Origin: Chitinophagaceae bacterium
Lineage (GTDB): Bacteria > Bacteroidota > Bacteroidia > Chitinophagales > Chitinophagaceae
NCBI GenBank assembly: GCA_026785745.1
Contig: JAJAZO010000383.1
Coordinates: 1-6,164 of the forward strand
Reading direction: 5' to 3'
Length of the DNA stretch: 6,164 nucleotides
A model generated the notes under the pieces. That model was not told the origin of the DNA. It searched no databases and saw only the letters and a list, made by a program, of their open reading frames with translations. The position numbers and the translations under genes are program-made. Positions 1-5,714 of the stretch are shown in pieces (within the stretch, counting starts at the first letter, position 1; every line of letters begins with the position of its first letter).

Positions 1-8
1 AACTTCTC

Positions 9-425
9 TTAATGAACTACACTGTCTTCAAACTTTAATGCTTCCATACCATTCTTCTGACGGTAATCATTAATGGCTGCTTTGATAGCATCTTCAGCAA
101 GAACAGAGCAGTGAATTTTTACCGGAGGAAGGTTCAATTCTTCCACGATGTCCATGTTATCAATTGTAATGGCTTCTTCAATTGATTTTCCTTTCAGCCA
201 TTCGGTAGCCAAAGAAGAAGAGGCAATAGCAGAGCCGCAGCCAAAAGTTTTGAATTTGGCATCTTTAATAACACCGGTTTCATCCACTTCAATTTGCAAA
301 CGCATAACGTCGCCGCACTCAGGTGCACCAACCAAGCCAGTACCAACATTTGATTTGCTCTTATCTAATGTTCCTACGTTCTGTGGGTTGGTATAATGAC
401 CGATAACTTTTTCTGAATATGACAT
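9..425 (-). CDS. iscU: Iron-sulfur cluster assembly scaffold protein IscU
   Basis: This 138-residue protein is a full-length ISC-type scaffold, on which IscS-derived sulfur and iron are assembled into a [2Fe-2S] cluster before transfer to target proteins in the cytoplasm. The three conserved cluster-ligand cysteines are visible: C37 in GAPECGD, with the conserved D39 two residues later, C63 in FGCGSA, and C106 in KIHCS. The motif LPPVK at residues 99-103, just before the third cysteine, is the docking site for the Hsp70 chaperone HscA in the ISC system. It separates IscU from SufU, which lacks it. The ATG start gives the expected N-terminus (MSYSEKVIGHY). The gene lies 124 bases downstream of iscS in the same direction, so co-transcription is likely. 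An AGGGG at 434-438, 8 bases before the ATG, can act as a Shine-Dalgarno sequence, which is unusual in this phylum. The window ends 8 bases after the stop, so any following isc genes are out of view. Confidence 0.97.
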   Translation of the reverse strand: MSYSEKVIGHYTNPQNVGTLDKSKSNVGTGLVGAPECGDVMRLQIEVDETGVIKDAKFKTFGCGSAIASSSLATEWLKGKSIEEAITIDNMDIVEELNLPPVKIHCSVLAEDAIKAAINDYRQKNGMEALKFEDSVVH

Positions 426-433
426 AATAAATG

Positions 434-480
434 CCCCTATCCCCTAAAGGGGGATTTAAACCCTCAGGACAAAGGGGTTT
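434..480 (-). repeat. C4/G4 dyad-rich intergenic element upstream of iscU
   Basis: The iscS-iscU gap holds a compact cluster of C and G runs. CCCCT-AA-AGGGG (441-452) is a perfect 5-bp dyad, AAACCC (458-463) pairs with GGGTTT (475-480), and a further CCCCT lies at 434-438. In the iscS-iscU transcript this reads as C-runs followed by G-runs ending at the AGGGG that precedes the iscU ATG. From memory, similar CCCCTTTAGGGG-type sequences recur between genes in many Bacteroidota genomes, which would make this a dispersed palindromic repeat. Only one copy is in the window, so the multi-copy status is inference. Confidence 0.55.
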
Positions 481-549
481 TATTTTTTTAAAAATTATTC
501 AATTTAAAGAACTATTTCAATACTTTCCGCAAGTTGGCGGAGATGGGGC

Positions 550-1767
550 CTAATGGTGCGCCCATTCGATACTATTCATATCAATTCCTTCTTTAAACAT
601 TTCCCACAGTGGACTCATTTCTCTTAACTTATTCACTGTGTTAGTTACCTGTTCTACTGTATAATCAATTTGTTCTTCTGTAGTAAACCGTCCCAAGCCA
701 AACCTAAGCGAACTGTGTGCCAGATCATCACCCAAGCCCAATGCTTTTAAAACATAGGAAGGTTCTAATGATGCAGACGTACAAGCCGAACCAGATGACA
801 AAGCAATGTTTTTATTAAAGCCCATCAGCAAACCCTCTCCTTCCACATACTTGAAAGAGATGTTTGTTACATGTGGAAGCTTATGTTCTTTATCACCATT
901 AAGATAAGTTTCATCCACCTTCATCAATTCAGTTTGTAATTTATCTCTCAGTTTACTTACTCTTTTTGTTTCTTCTTCCATCTCGTTCATGCAGATCTCA
1001 CAGGCTTTGCCAAATCCTACAATACCAGGCACATTCAATGTACCGCTTCTCATTCCTCTTTCATGACCGCCGCCATCCATTTGGGCCGTTACTTTCACTC
1101 TTGGATTCTTCCGGCGAACATATAATGCGCCAACACCTTTCGGGCCATACATTTTATGAGCTGTAAAAGCCATCAGGTCTATGCCGTCTTTGGTTACATC
1201 AACCGGTATTTTACCAACTGCCTGCACTGCATCGCTAAAAACCAGCACTCCATGCTTTTTAGCAATAGCACTGATTTCTTTCATGGGGTTAATAGTACCA
1301 ATCTCGTTATTGGCATACATGATAGCAATCAGTATTGTTGTTGGCTTGATAGCGGCTTCTAATTCAGCCAAATCAACCAGGCCATTATCTTTTACTTTCA
1401 GGTAGGTTACTTCGCCGCCTTCTTTTTCAATATGCTTGCAGGTATCCAATACGGCTTTATGCTCAATATTGCAGGTGATGATATGATTGCCTTTGCTGGC
1501 ATACATTTCATATACCCCTTTTATAGCAAGGTTATCACCCTCGGTAGCACCGGAAGTAAAAATTATTTCTTTCGGATCGGCACCAATCAGTTTGGCCACT
1601 TGCTCCCTTGCATAATCAACTGCTTCTTCTGCCGCCCAGCCAAAAGGATGGTTGCGGCTGGCAGCATTACCAAAATTATTGGTGAAATAAGGTATCATAG
1701 CATCGACTACTCTCGGGTCGCAGGGAGTAGTGGCATTATGGTCGAGATAAATAGGAAAATTCAACAT
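550..1767 (-). CDS. iscS: Cysteine desulfurase IscS
   Basis: This PLP-dependent aminotransferase class V enzyme converts L-cysteine to L-alanine and holds the sulfur as a persulfide, which it passes to IscU and, in many bacteria, to tRNA-thiolation proteins. With the ATG at 1767 the protein is 405 residues, almost the same as the E. coli enzyme (404). Visible sites are [12 protein letters not shown] near residue 7, H103 in NIEHKAVLD (stacks on PLP), the PLP-binding lysine K205 in [24 protein letters not shown] at 232-243, and the persulfide cysteine C329 in [10 protein letters not shown]. The C-terminus [18 protein letters not shown] plus AHH matches the proteobacterial and mitochondrial IscS tail that docks IscU. 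The reading frame stays open upstream to 1932, but that extension has no family similarity and would overlap the divergent epimerase gene, so I chose 1767. It is the first gene of the iscS-iscU unit. No iscR-type regulator gene sits upstream. Confidence 0.97.
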   Translation of the reverse strand: MLNFPIYLDHNATTPCDPRVVDAMIPYFTNNFGNAASRNHPFGWAAEEAVDYAREQVAKLIGADPKEIIFTSGATEGDNLAIKGVYEMYASKGNHIITCNIEHKAVLDTCKHIEKEGGEVTYLKVKDNGLVDLAELEAAIKPTTILIAIMYANNEIGTINPMKEISAIAKKHGVLVFSDAVQAVGKIPVDVTKDGIDLMAFTAHKMYGPKGVGALYVRRKNPRVKVTAQMDGGGHERGMRSGTLNVPGIVGFGKACEICMNEMEEETKRVSKLRDKLQTELMKVDETYLNGDKEHKLPHVTNISFKYVEGEGLLMGFNKNIALSSGSACTSASLEPSYVLKALGLGDDLAHSSLRFGLGRFTTEEQIDYTVEQVTNTVNKLREMSPLWEMFKEGIDMNSIEWAHH

Positions 1768-1795
1768 AAAATCTATTATCAGTATTTTGTTTCTG

Positions 1796-1809
1796 CCGAT
1801 AACTATCGG
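1796..1809. promoter_or_regulatory. Perfect 6-bp dyad in iscS leader, possible operator
   Basis: CCGATA-AC-TATCGG is a perfect inverted repeat with a 2-base centre. It lies immediately downstream of the predicted iscS -7 box (1818-1825), across or just after the expected transcription start, where a bound repressor would block initiation. It does not match the E. coli IscR type 1 or type 2 consensus as I know them. A small RNA hairpin at the 5' end of the iscS mRNA is an equally good reading. The role is inference. Confidence 0.4.
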
Positions 1810-1817
1810 TATAAACA

Positions 1818-1847
1818 CAAAATTAGCCCAAAAGGTTCTATCTGAAA
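1818..1847 (-). promoter_or_regulatory. Predicted iscS promoter (Bacteroidota type)
   Basis: On the minus strand TAATTTTG (1818-1825) fits the Bacteroidota -7 consensus TAnnTTTG exactly. TTTC (1844-1847) is a one-mismatch -33 box at a spacing of 18 bases. Initiation would fall near 1811, giving a leader of about 44 bases before the iscS ATG. The dyad at 1796-1809 lies in that leader. Confidence 0.6.
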
Positions 1848-1895
1848 GGGGTAATTTCGGGTTGCTGGCCGATTTTACCGAAATCGCAAACCCCT
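1847..1895. other. Composite hairpin between iscS and epimerase gene
   Basis: Two nested perfect inverted repeats share one centre: AGGGGT (1847-1852) with ACCCCT (1890-1895), and ATTTCGG (1854-1860) with CCGAAAT (1878-1884). Together they give 13 base pairs, an asymmetric internal loop (1 base against 5) and a 17-base terminal loop. The element ends 19 bases before the epimerase ATG and touches the iscS -33 region. No T-run follows directly, so it is not a typical intrinsic terminator. It could be an operator-like dyad serving the divergent promoters or a structured leader of the epimerase mRNA. Confidence 0.5.
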
Positions 1896-1914
1896 GCCTT
1901 TCAACGTCTTTTTT

Positions 1915-2316
1915 ATGCAAAAAGTAGAGCATATCGGCATTGCCGTTAAAAATCTGGATACCGCTGTTCCGCTGTTTGAAAAACTGCTTAACAGCCTCTG
2001 CTACAAGACTGAATTAGTAGAGAATGAGAAAGTGAACACCGCCTTTTTCAAACAGGGAGAAACCAAAATTGAACTCCTTGAAAGCACCGACCCTGATGGA
2101 GTGATAGCCAGGTTTATAGAAAAGAAAGGCGAAGGATTACATCATATCGCATTTGCCGTTGCTAATATTGAAGAAGAAATGGAACGATTGAAAAAGGAAG
2201 GTTTTGTATTGCTAAATGAAAAGCCCAAACCCGGAGCTGATAATAAACTCGTTTGTTTTTTACACCCAAAACATACGAATGGTGTGCTGATAGAATTATG
2301 TATGGACAGGAAATAA
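1915..2316 (+). CDS. mce: Methylmalonyl-CoA epimerase
   Basis: This 133-residue protein of the vicinal-oxygen-chelate (glyoxalase/bleomycin resistance) fold interconverts (R)- and (S)-methylmalonyl-CoA. That step joins propionyl-CoA to succinyl-CoA through methylmalonyl-CoA mutase. Two beta-alpha-beta-beta-beta modules are visible. The likely divalent metal ligands are H6 in EHIGIAV, E53 in TKIELLE (the position of a Gln in the Propionibacterium enzyme), H77 in GLHHIAFAV and E127 in GVLIELC. The phrases [15 protein letters not shown] and [11 protein letters not shown] are typical of the epimerase rather than of glyoxalase I. Length is normal for the family, and the ATG gives the expected immediate start of the first strand. 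The gene is divergent from iscS, with a 147-base gap. It converges on the lipoprotein gene with 4 bases between the stops. AGGAA (2308-2312) and TTCCT (2324-2328) form a weak hairpin around both stop codons. I could not identify a good promoter for it. Confidence 0.93.
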   Translation: MQKVEHIGIAVKNLDTAVPLFEKLLNSLCYKTELVENEKVNTAFFKQGETKIELLESTDPDGVIARFIEKKGEGLHHIAFAVANIEEEMERLKKEGFVLLNEKPKPGADNKLVCFLHPKHTNGVLIELCMDRK

Positions 2317-2320
2317 ATTA

Positions 2321-2884
2321 CTATTCCTTGTTCATCTTGTCAAGCTCTTTCTCCAGGTCTTTCTGCACCTTGTTATCTTTCAGTTTCATACTGTTTTTAC
2401 TTGCATATTCCCGTTGTGCACTTTGAAAACTTTTGTCAAGCCCTTCTTCTTCTTTGCTGATATTCTCCACTATCGTGTTGGCCCTGGCTATATCTTCCTC
2501 AGTTATGTTTTCCTGGCCTTTTTTACGAATGTCAAGAATTTCTGCATAGTCTTTTTCAAAAACCCTTTTATAAAATGAGAAAGATGCTATAGCGGCATCC
2601 CTCAGCAATGAGTCTCCTTTGTATGGGGGCATGCCTTTTATCTCGCCAATCATGGTTTCTACTTCCCGTACTGATTTTGTAAGTAGTGCCTGGGCAGAAT
2701 CCAGGTTAACATCTGCTACTTTTCCGAAATCCACCACTCTTTTCATCAGCGTAGTCTGGCGATTTATTATATAATCATTGTAATCAGTCGCTGATTTATA
2801 GGTTACACCATTGGTTCCTTTTACAGATTGTTTACAGGCCATTAAACCAACAACAAATACTACTGATAAAAAAAGATAACGCAT
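2321..2884 (-). CDS. Small predicted lipoprotein of unknown function
   Basis: This 187-residue protein begins with a lipoprotein signal peptide: MRYLF, a hydrophobic stretch SVVFVVGL, and the lipobox LMAC with the lipidated cysteine at C17. The residues after the Cys (KQSVKGTNG) are not acidic, so the Asp/Glu-rich surface-export signal known from some Bacteroidota lipoproteins is absent, and a periplasm-facing location is the simpler guess. The mature part looks mainly helical and highly charged. It includes a YNDYIINRQ segment (35-43), GMPPYKGDSLLRDAA (84-98), an aromatic stretch FSFYKRVF (102-109), and a Lys/Glu-rich, probably coiled C-terminus. From memory it resembles small proteins annotated as the LIC11966 family, but I cannot confirm this and assign no function. 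It lies 78 bases downstream of rnc in the same direction, and that gap contains a weak promoter-like sequence, so it may be a separate unit. Confidence 0.85.
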   Translation of the reverse strand: MRYLFLSVVFVVGLMACKQSVKGTNGVTYKSATDYNDYIINRQTTLMKRVVDFGKVADVNLDSAQALLTKSVREVETMIGEIKGMPPYKGDSLLRDAAIASFSFYKRVFEKDYAEILDIRKKGQENITEEDIARANTIVENISKEEEGLDKSFQSAQREYASKNSMKLKDNKVQKDLEKELDKMNKE

Positions 2885-2901
2885 AAAATAGATTTAGGTA
2901 T

Positions 2902-2935
2902 CGAAAATAGATTTTTTTGACTGATAAATTGCAAA
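2902..2935 (-). promoter_or_regulatory. Weak candidate promoter for lipoprotein gene
   Basis: On the minus strand TTTG (2932-2935) is followed after 22 bases by TATTTTCG (2902-2909), one mismatch from TAnnTTTG. The spacing lies at the long end of that reported for Flavobacteria-type promoters, and the leader would be only about 11 bases. It is the best match in the rnc-lipoprotein gap but is weak. Confidence 0.3.
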
Positions 2936-2962
2936 TAACGCCGTGATATAATGCTCCTTTAT

Positions 2963-3703
2963 TTACTCCTGTTCATCAGCTATGGAGTCTGCATTTACAA
3001 TACCCAGTTTCTCCACAGCTACTTGTGCTGCTATTTGCGAGGCATCTTTTTTATTAAAGGCTTTCCCTTCGGCAATATTTCGGCCATCCACCACAGCAGC
3101 TACGGTAAAGAGCCTGCGGCCACTTTCTAATTTCTCATTGAGAGTTTCAAACTCCAGCACTTTACCATTCTTATTGGCCCAGCCATATAGTTTGTTCTTA
3201 TGATTAATCTCAAGGTTTTCCAGGTCATCCATAAACATATGTGGCTGGATAATGCTTTCCAGCACCCATTTGGCCGCCTTTTTATATCCATGATCAAGGT
3301 AAACAGCTCCTACCAATGCTTCCAGTGTGTTACCAAATATCTGGCTAACTTTCAATGAACCGTCCATTTTATTATACAACGTCACTTTTTTAAGCCCCAT
3401 TCTTATCGCAATATCGTTGAGCTGTTGGCGGTTCACCATTTTGCTCCGCATTTCAGTCAAAAAGCCCTCTTCTTTGTAAGGATAACGTTTAAAAAGATAG
3501 TCTGCTATCAAAGCACTCAAAACAGCATCCCCAAGGTATTCAAGCCGTTCGTTGTTTTCATCTGACCCTTCCCGGATGGAGCGGTGTGTAAGGGCGGTTC
3601 TGTATAAAGACATATTACCCGGCTTGAAGCCAAGTATGTTTTTAAGCTCTTTTTTAAAAGCGGAACCTGAATGTTTACGAGAAAAAAATTTGAAAAAGTC
3701 CAC
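2963..3703 (-). CDS. rnc: Ribonuclease III
   Basis: RNase III cuts double-stranded RNA in rRNA processing and mRNA turnover. The 246-residue protein has the catalytic domain first and a double-stranded RNA-binding domain at about 167-235 (NHKNKLYGWANK through KKDASQIAAQVAVEKL). The signature NERLEYLGDAVL is at residues 51-62, with E52, E55 and D59 matching E. coli E38, E41 and D45. E79 (EEG) matches E65, and E128 in GNTLEALVGAVYLD matches the catalytic E117. The position of E. coli D114, a metal ligand, is N125 here, a change I believe is common in Bacteroidota enzymes. The start is GTG at 3703. No ATG lies in frame between it and the upstream stop, and the N-terminal segment through ILGFKPGN, which looks family-typical, supports it. 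rnc follows fabF after 109 bases with no clear promoter of its own, so read-through from fabF is likely. Confidence 0.96.
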   Translation of the reverse strand: MDFFKFFSRKHSGSAFKKELKNILGFKPGNMSLYRTALTHRSIREGSDENNERLEYLGDAVLSALIADYLFKRYPYKEEGFLTEMRSKMVNRQQLNDIAIRMGLKKVTLYNKMDGSLKVSQIFGNTLEALVGAVYLDHGYKKAAKWVLESIIQPHMFMDDLENLEINHKNKLYGWANKNGKVLEFETLNEKLESGRRLFTVAAVVDGRNIAEGKAFNKKDASQIAAQVAVEKLGIVNADSIADEQE

Positions 3704-3733
3704 AGGCGTTAAGCTACGAAAAAAGGATGATTT

Positions 3734-3765
3734 GTTAATTGGTTTATTAGTTTATTGGTTAATTG
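3734..3765. repeat. 8-bp tandem repeat, four units
   Basis: Four head-to-tail octamers of the form GTTWATTR fill the middle of the fabF-rnc gap: GTTAATTG (3734-3741), GTTTATTA (3742-3749), GTTTATTG (3750-3757) and GTTAATTG (3758-3765). Units one and four are identical. The array is transcribed in the likely fabF-rnc message as A-rich sequence (CAATTAAC units). No dyad or promoter role is evident. Tandem octamers like this can change copy number by slippage. Confidence 0.75.
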
Positions 3766-3812
3766 GAAAGAGTAAGGCAGTGAATAAATTCTTCTATACC
3801 AACTTAAACCAG

Positions 3813-5066
3813 TTAACTATTATATTTCTTCACTATCACACAGGCATTGTGTCCGCCAAAACCAAATGTATTACTCAGTGCTGCACGAACCGTACGCTGC
3901 TGTGCTTTATTAAAAGTAAAGTTTAGTTTAGAATCCAATTCGGGATCGTCAGTAAAATGATTGATCGTTGGCGGAATCATATCATGCATTACTGCTTTAA
4001 TGCTGGCAATCGCTTCAATAACTCCGGCTGCGCCAAGACAATGTCCTGTCATAGATTTTGAAGCACTGATATTTAGTTTATAGGCATGTTCTCCAAATAC
4101 AGCGGTAATAGCTTTTACTTCTGCCCCATCACCAATAGGTGTGGATGTACCGTGTGTATTGATATAATCAATTTCATCTGGCTTCATGCCGGCATCATCT
4201 AATGCGGCCAGCATTACATTCCTTGCACCCAGCCCTTCCGGGTGCGGGGCAGTAATATGATAAGCATCGGCGGTGGCACCGCAGCCGGCTATTTCACAAT
4301 AAATTTTTGCACCTCTTGCTTTGGCATGTTCCAGTTCTTCCATTACTAATAATCCTGCTGCTTCGCCCATTACAAAACCGTCCCTGTCTTTATCATAAGG
4401 GCGGCTGGCTGTTTTAGGACTGTCATTTCTTTCACTCATTGCCTTCATCGCATTGAAGCCGCCCACACCTGCTTCGCTTATTACAGCTTCGCTGCCACCA
4501 GCGAGTATAATATCTGCTTTGCCCAGGCGGATCAAATTGAATGCATCCATAATGGCATTGGTACTGCTGGCACAAGCACTTACTACTGCAAAATTGGGTC
4601 CCCGCAGATTATGCCGCATGCTGATATGACCGGCAGCAATGTCTAAAATCATTTTAGGAATAAAGAATGGATTGAACCGGGGTGTTCCGTCTCCTTTTGC
4701 AAACTCAATCACTTCATGCTGGAAAGTTATCAGTCCTCCGATACCACTTCCAAACACAACACCTATTCTGTCGGGATTAATATTTTCTTTGTTAAGGCCT
4801 GCATCTGTCATTGCCTGGTCGCTTACCACCAATGCCAATTGACTGAAGCGATCAATTTTCCGGGCTTCTTTTTTATCAAGAAAAGCGGTGGGATCAAATC
4901 CTTTTATTTCGCAGGCAAATTTGGTACGAAACTTTGATGCATCGAACAGGGTAATATTATCTGCACCGGATACTCCGTTTATTAACGCCTCCCAGTAATC
5001 ATCAATATTATTGCCCAATGGAGTAAGGGCTCCCATACCAGTTACAACAACCCGTTTTAGTTCCAT
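3813..5066 (-). CDS. fabF: Beta-ketoacyl-ACP synthase II
   Basis: This 417-residue condensing enzyme of type II fatty acid synthesis adds two-carbon units from malonyl-ACP to acyl-ACP in the cytoplasm. The thiolase-fold Cys-His-His triad is complete: C165 in VVSACASST, H305 in YINTHGTSTP and H342 in SMTGHCLGAAG. K337 in SASKSMTGH is the conserved lysine, and the C-terminal glycine-rich GFGGHN is at 402-407. The numbering runs two ahead of E. coli FabF (C163, H303, H340). The start MELKRVVVTGMGALTP is the standard FabF beginning, with the ATG at 5066. Cys-His-His rather than Cys-His-Asn excludes FabH. FabF is preferred over FabB by overall motif form and by the neighbouring acpP. The gene lies 197 bases after acpP, separated by an intrinsic terminator, and a promoter-like box sits before it. 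rnc follows. Confidence 0.97.
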   Translation of the reverse strand: MELKRVVVTGMGALTPLGNNIDDYWEALINGVSGADNITLFDASKFRTKFACEIKGFDPTAFLDKKEARKIDRFSQLALVVSDQAMTDAGLNKENINPDRIGVVFGSGIGGLITFQHEVIEFAKGDGTPRFNPFFIPKMILDIAAGHISMRHNLRGPNFAVVSACASSTNAIMDAFNLIRLGKADIILAGGSEAVISEAGVGGFNAMKAMSERNDSPKTASRPYDKDRDGFVMGEAAGLLVMEELEHAKARGAKIYCEIAGCGATADAYHITAPHPEGLGARNVMLAALDDAGMKPDEIDYINTHGTSTPIGDGAEVKAITAVFGEHAYKLNISASKSMTGHCLGAAGVIEAIASIKAVMHDMIPPTINHFTDDPELDSKLNFTFNKAQQRTVRAALSNTFGFGGHNACVIVKKYNS

Positions 5067-5089
5067 AATGCTTTACAATATTATTTTAC

Positions 5090-5119
5090 CAAATATACTA
5101 TTCGCTTTTCTTTATGTAA
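5090..5119 (-). promoter_or_regulatory. Candidate fabF promoter
   Basis: On the minus strand TATATTTG (5090-5097) is a full match to the Bacteroidota -7 consensus TAnnTTTG. The -33 position is only partly met, by TTA (5117-5119) at a 19-base spacing. Initiation near 5083 would give a leader of about 17 bases. Its place between the acpP terminator and the fabF start supports independent fabF transcription. Confidence 0.5.
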
Positions 5120-5185
5120 GCAGTATAGTACAAGATATAAACAGTCTTGAGCTTGCTAAAAAGCAAAAGCTTTATTGCAACAAGT

Positions 5186-5222
5186 AAAAACCGCCTTCGC
5201 TGTCACAACAGTCAGAAGGCGG
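5186..5222 (-). terminator. Intrinsic terminator downstream of acpP
   Basis: Read on the minus strand, CCGCCTTC (5222-5215) pairs perfectly with GAAGGCGG (5198-5191). An inner CTGT/ACAG stem (5211-5208 with 5203-5200) sits across a small asymmetric loop and is capped by four bases. A run of five T follows directly (5190-5186). This is a standard Rho-independent terminator for the acpP transcript, about 40 bases past the acpP stop. The plus-strand side lacks a T-run, so it works in one direction only. Confidence 0.85.
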
Positions 5223-5235
5223 AGTTAATTTATTC

Positions 5236-5252
5236 CCCCGTTTATAGCGGGG
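5236..5252 (-). other. Small GC hairpin just after acpP
   Basis: CCCCG (5236-5240) and CGGGG (5248-5252) form a perfect 5-bp stem with a 7-base loop, beginning 11 bases after the acpP stop codon and upstream of the terminator. No T-run follows on the minus strand, so it is unlikely to terminate by itself. It may protect the 3' end of the acpP mRNA. The role is inference. Confidence 0.5.
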
Positions 5253-5263
5253 CATTCCAATTA

Positions 5264-5500
5264 TTATTTGGCATGCTCTTCCAGGTAAGCAACAGCCTGA
5301 CCAACTGTAGTGATGGTTTCAGCCTGCTCATCAGGAATGGAGATGTTGAATTCTTTTTCAAATTCCATGATCAGTTCAACCGTATCTAATGAATCGGCTC
5401 CCAGATCGTTGGTAAAAGAAGCTTCATTGGTTACTTCTGCTTCGTCAACACCCAGTTTGTCAACGATGATCTTTTTAACTCTTGATGCAATGTCTGACAT
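5264..5500 (-). CDS. acpP: Acyl carrier protein
   Basis: This 78-residue acidic four-helix protein carries growing acyl chains on a 4'-phosphopantetheine arm during fatty acid synthesis. The attachment serine is S37 in the motif [12 protein letters not shown]. The rest ([18 protein letters not shown] at the start, [20 protein letters not shown] later) is typical of the fatty-acid ACP rather than of a polyketide or peptide carrier domain, and the length is standard. The ATG at 5500 gives the expected N-terminus. The upstream leader (CAAAACTTTAAGAAC on the minus strand) has no Shine-Dalgarno but is A-rich, as in other highly translated Bacteroidota genes. It is the first gene of the acpP-fabF-rnc cluster, is followed by its own terminator, and is divergent from the GNAT gene. 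Confidence 0.98.
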   Translation of the reverse strand: MSDIASRVKKIIVDKLGVDEAEVTNEASFTNDLGADSLDTVELIMEFEKEFNISIPDEQAETITTVGQAVAYLEEHAK

Positions 5501-5526
5501 GTTCTTAAAGTTTTGTTTATTGGGAG

Positions 5527-5534
5527 CAAAAATA
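5527..5534 (-). promoter_or_regulatory. Candidate acpP -7 promoter box
   Basis: TATTTTTG on the minus strand matches TAnnTTTG and lies 26 bases before the acpP ATG, giving a leader of roughly 20 bases. No convincing -33 TTG was found at the usual spacing, and the overlapping TATATTTT makes the exact register uncertain. Confidence 0.4.
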
Positions 5535-5656
5535 TACTTTTTGAACTAATGAACATCTAAAAGGTAAATTTTTCCCGTTTTGACCCAACAAACTGAAAAC
5601 TAAGCGATAGGACCCCAAAATAGCTTTTAGTGTCATTAAATTAAGCCTGCAAACGG

Positions 5657-5687
5657 TTGGCAGTCTTGTAAGTTCTTTGTATTTTAA
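5657..5687 (+). promoter_or_regulatory. Weak candidate promoter for GNAT gene
   Basis: TTG (5657-5659) is followed after 20 bases by TATTTTAA (5680-5687), which keeps the TA and part of the T-run of TAnnTTTG but differs in its last two bases. Initiation would be about 20 bases before the ATG at 5715. It is the best match in this 200-base divergent gap, but it is weak. Confidence 0.3.
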
Positions 5688-5714
5688 TGTTTCTGGAATT
5701 AATCTCACTTGGTT

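Noticed and set aside
458..490. Terminator-like hairpin with T-run on the plus strand
   Set aside because: AAACCC/GGGTTT followed by T-rich sequence resembles a terminator, but no plus-strand gene lies upstream. It is better treated as part of the dyad-rich element before iscU.
1432..1845. Plus-strand open frame of 137 codons opposite iscS
   Set aside because: It is antisense to a clear gene, has no recognisable domain, and spans the iscS promoter. It is a shadow frame.
1768..1932. Possible 55-residue N-terminal extension of IscS
   Set aside because: The frame is open, but the extra residues show no family similarity, the ATG at 1767 gives the normal IscS length and start, and the extension would overlap the divergent epimerase start and run through the predicted iscS promoter.
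3734..3765. CRISPR-like array
   Set aside because: The units are only 8 bp and contiguous, with no spacers and no cas genes nearby. It is a simple tandem repeat.
5709..5714. TTG start for the GNAT gene
   Set aside because: It adds only Met-Val before the ATG at 5715 and no ribosome-binding signal favours it, so the ATG is the simpler start.
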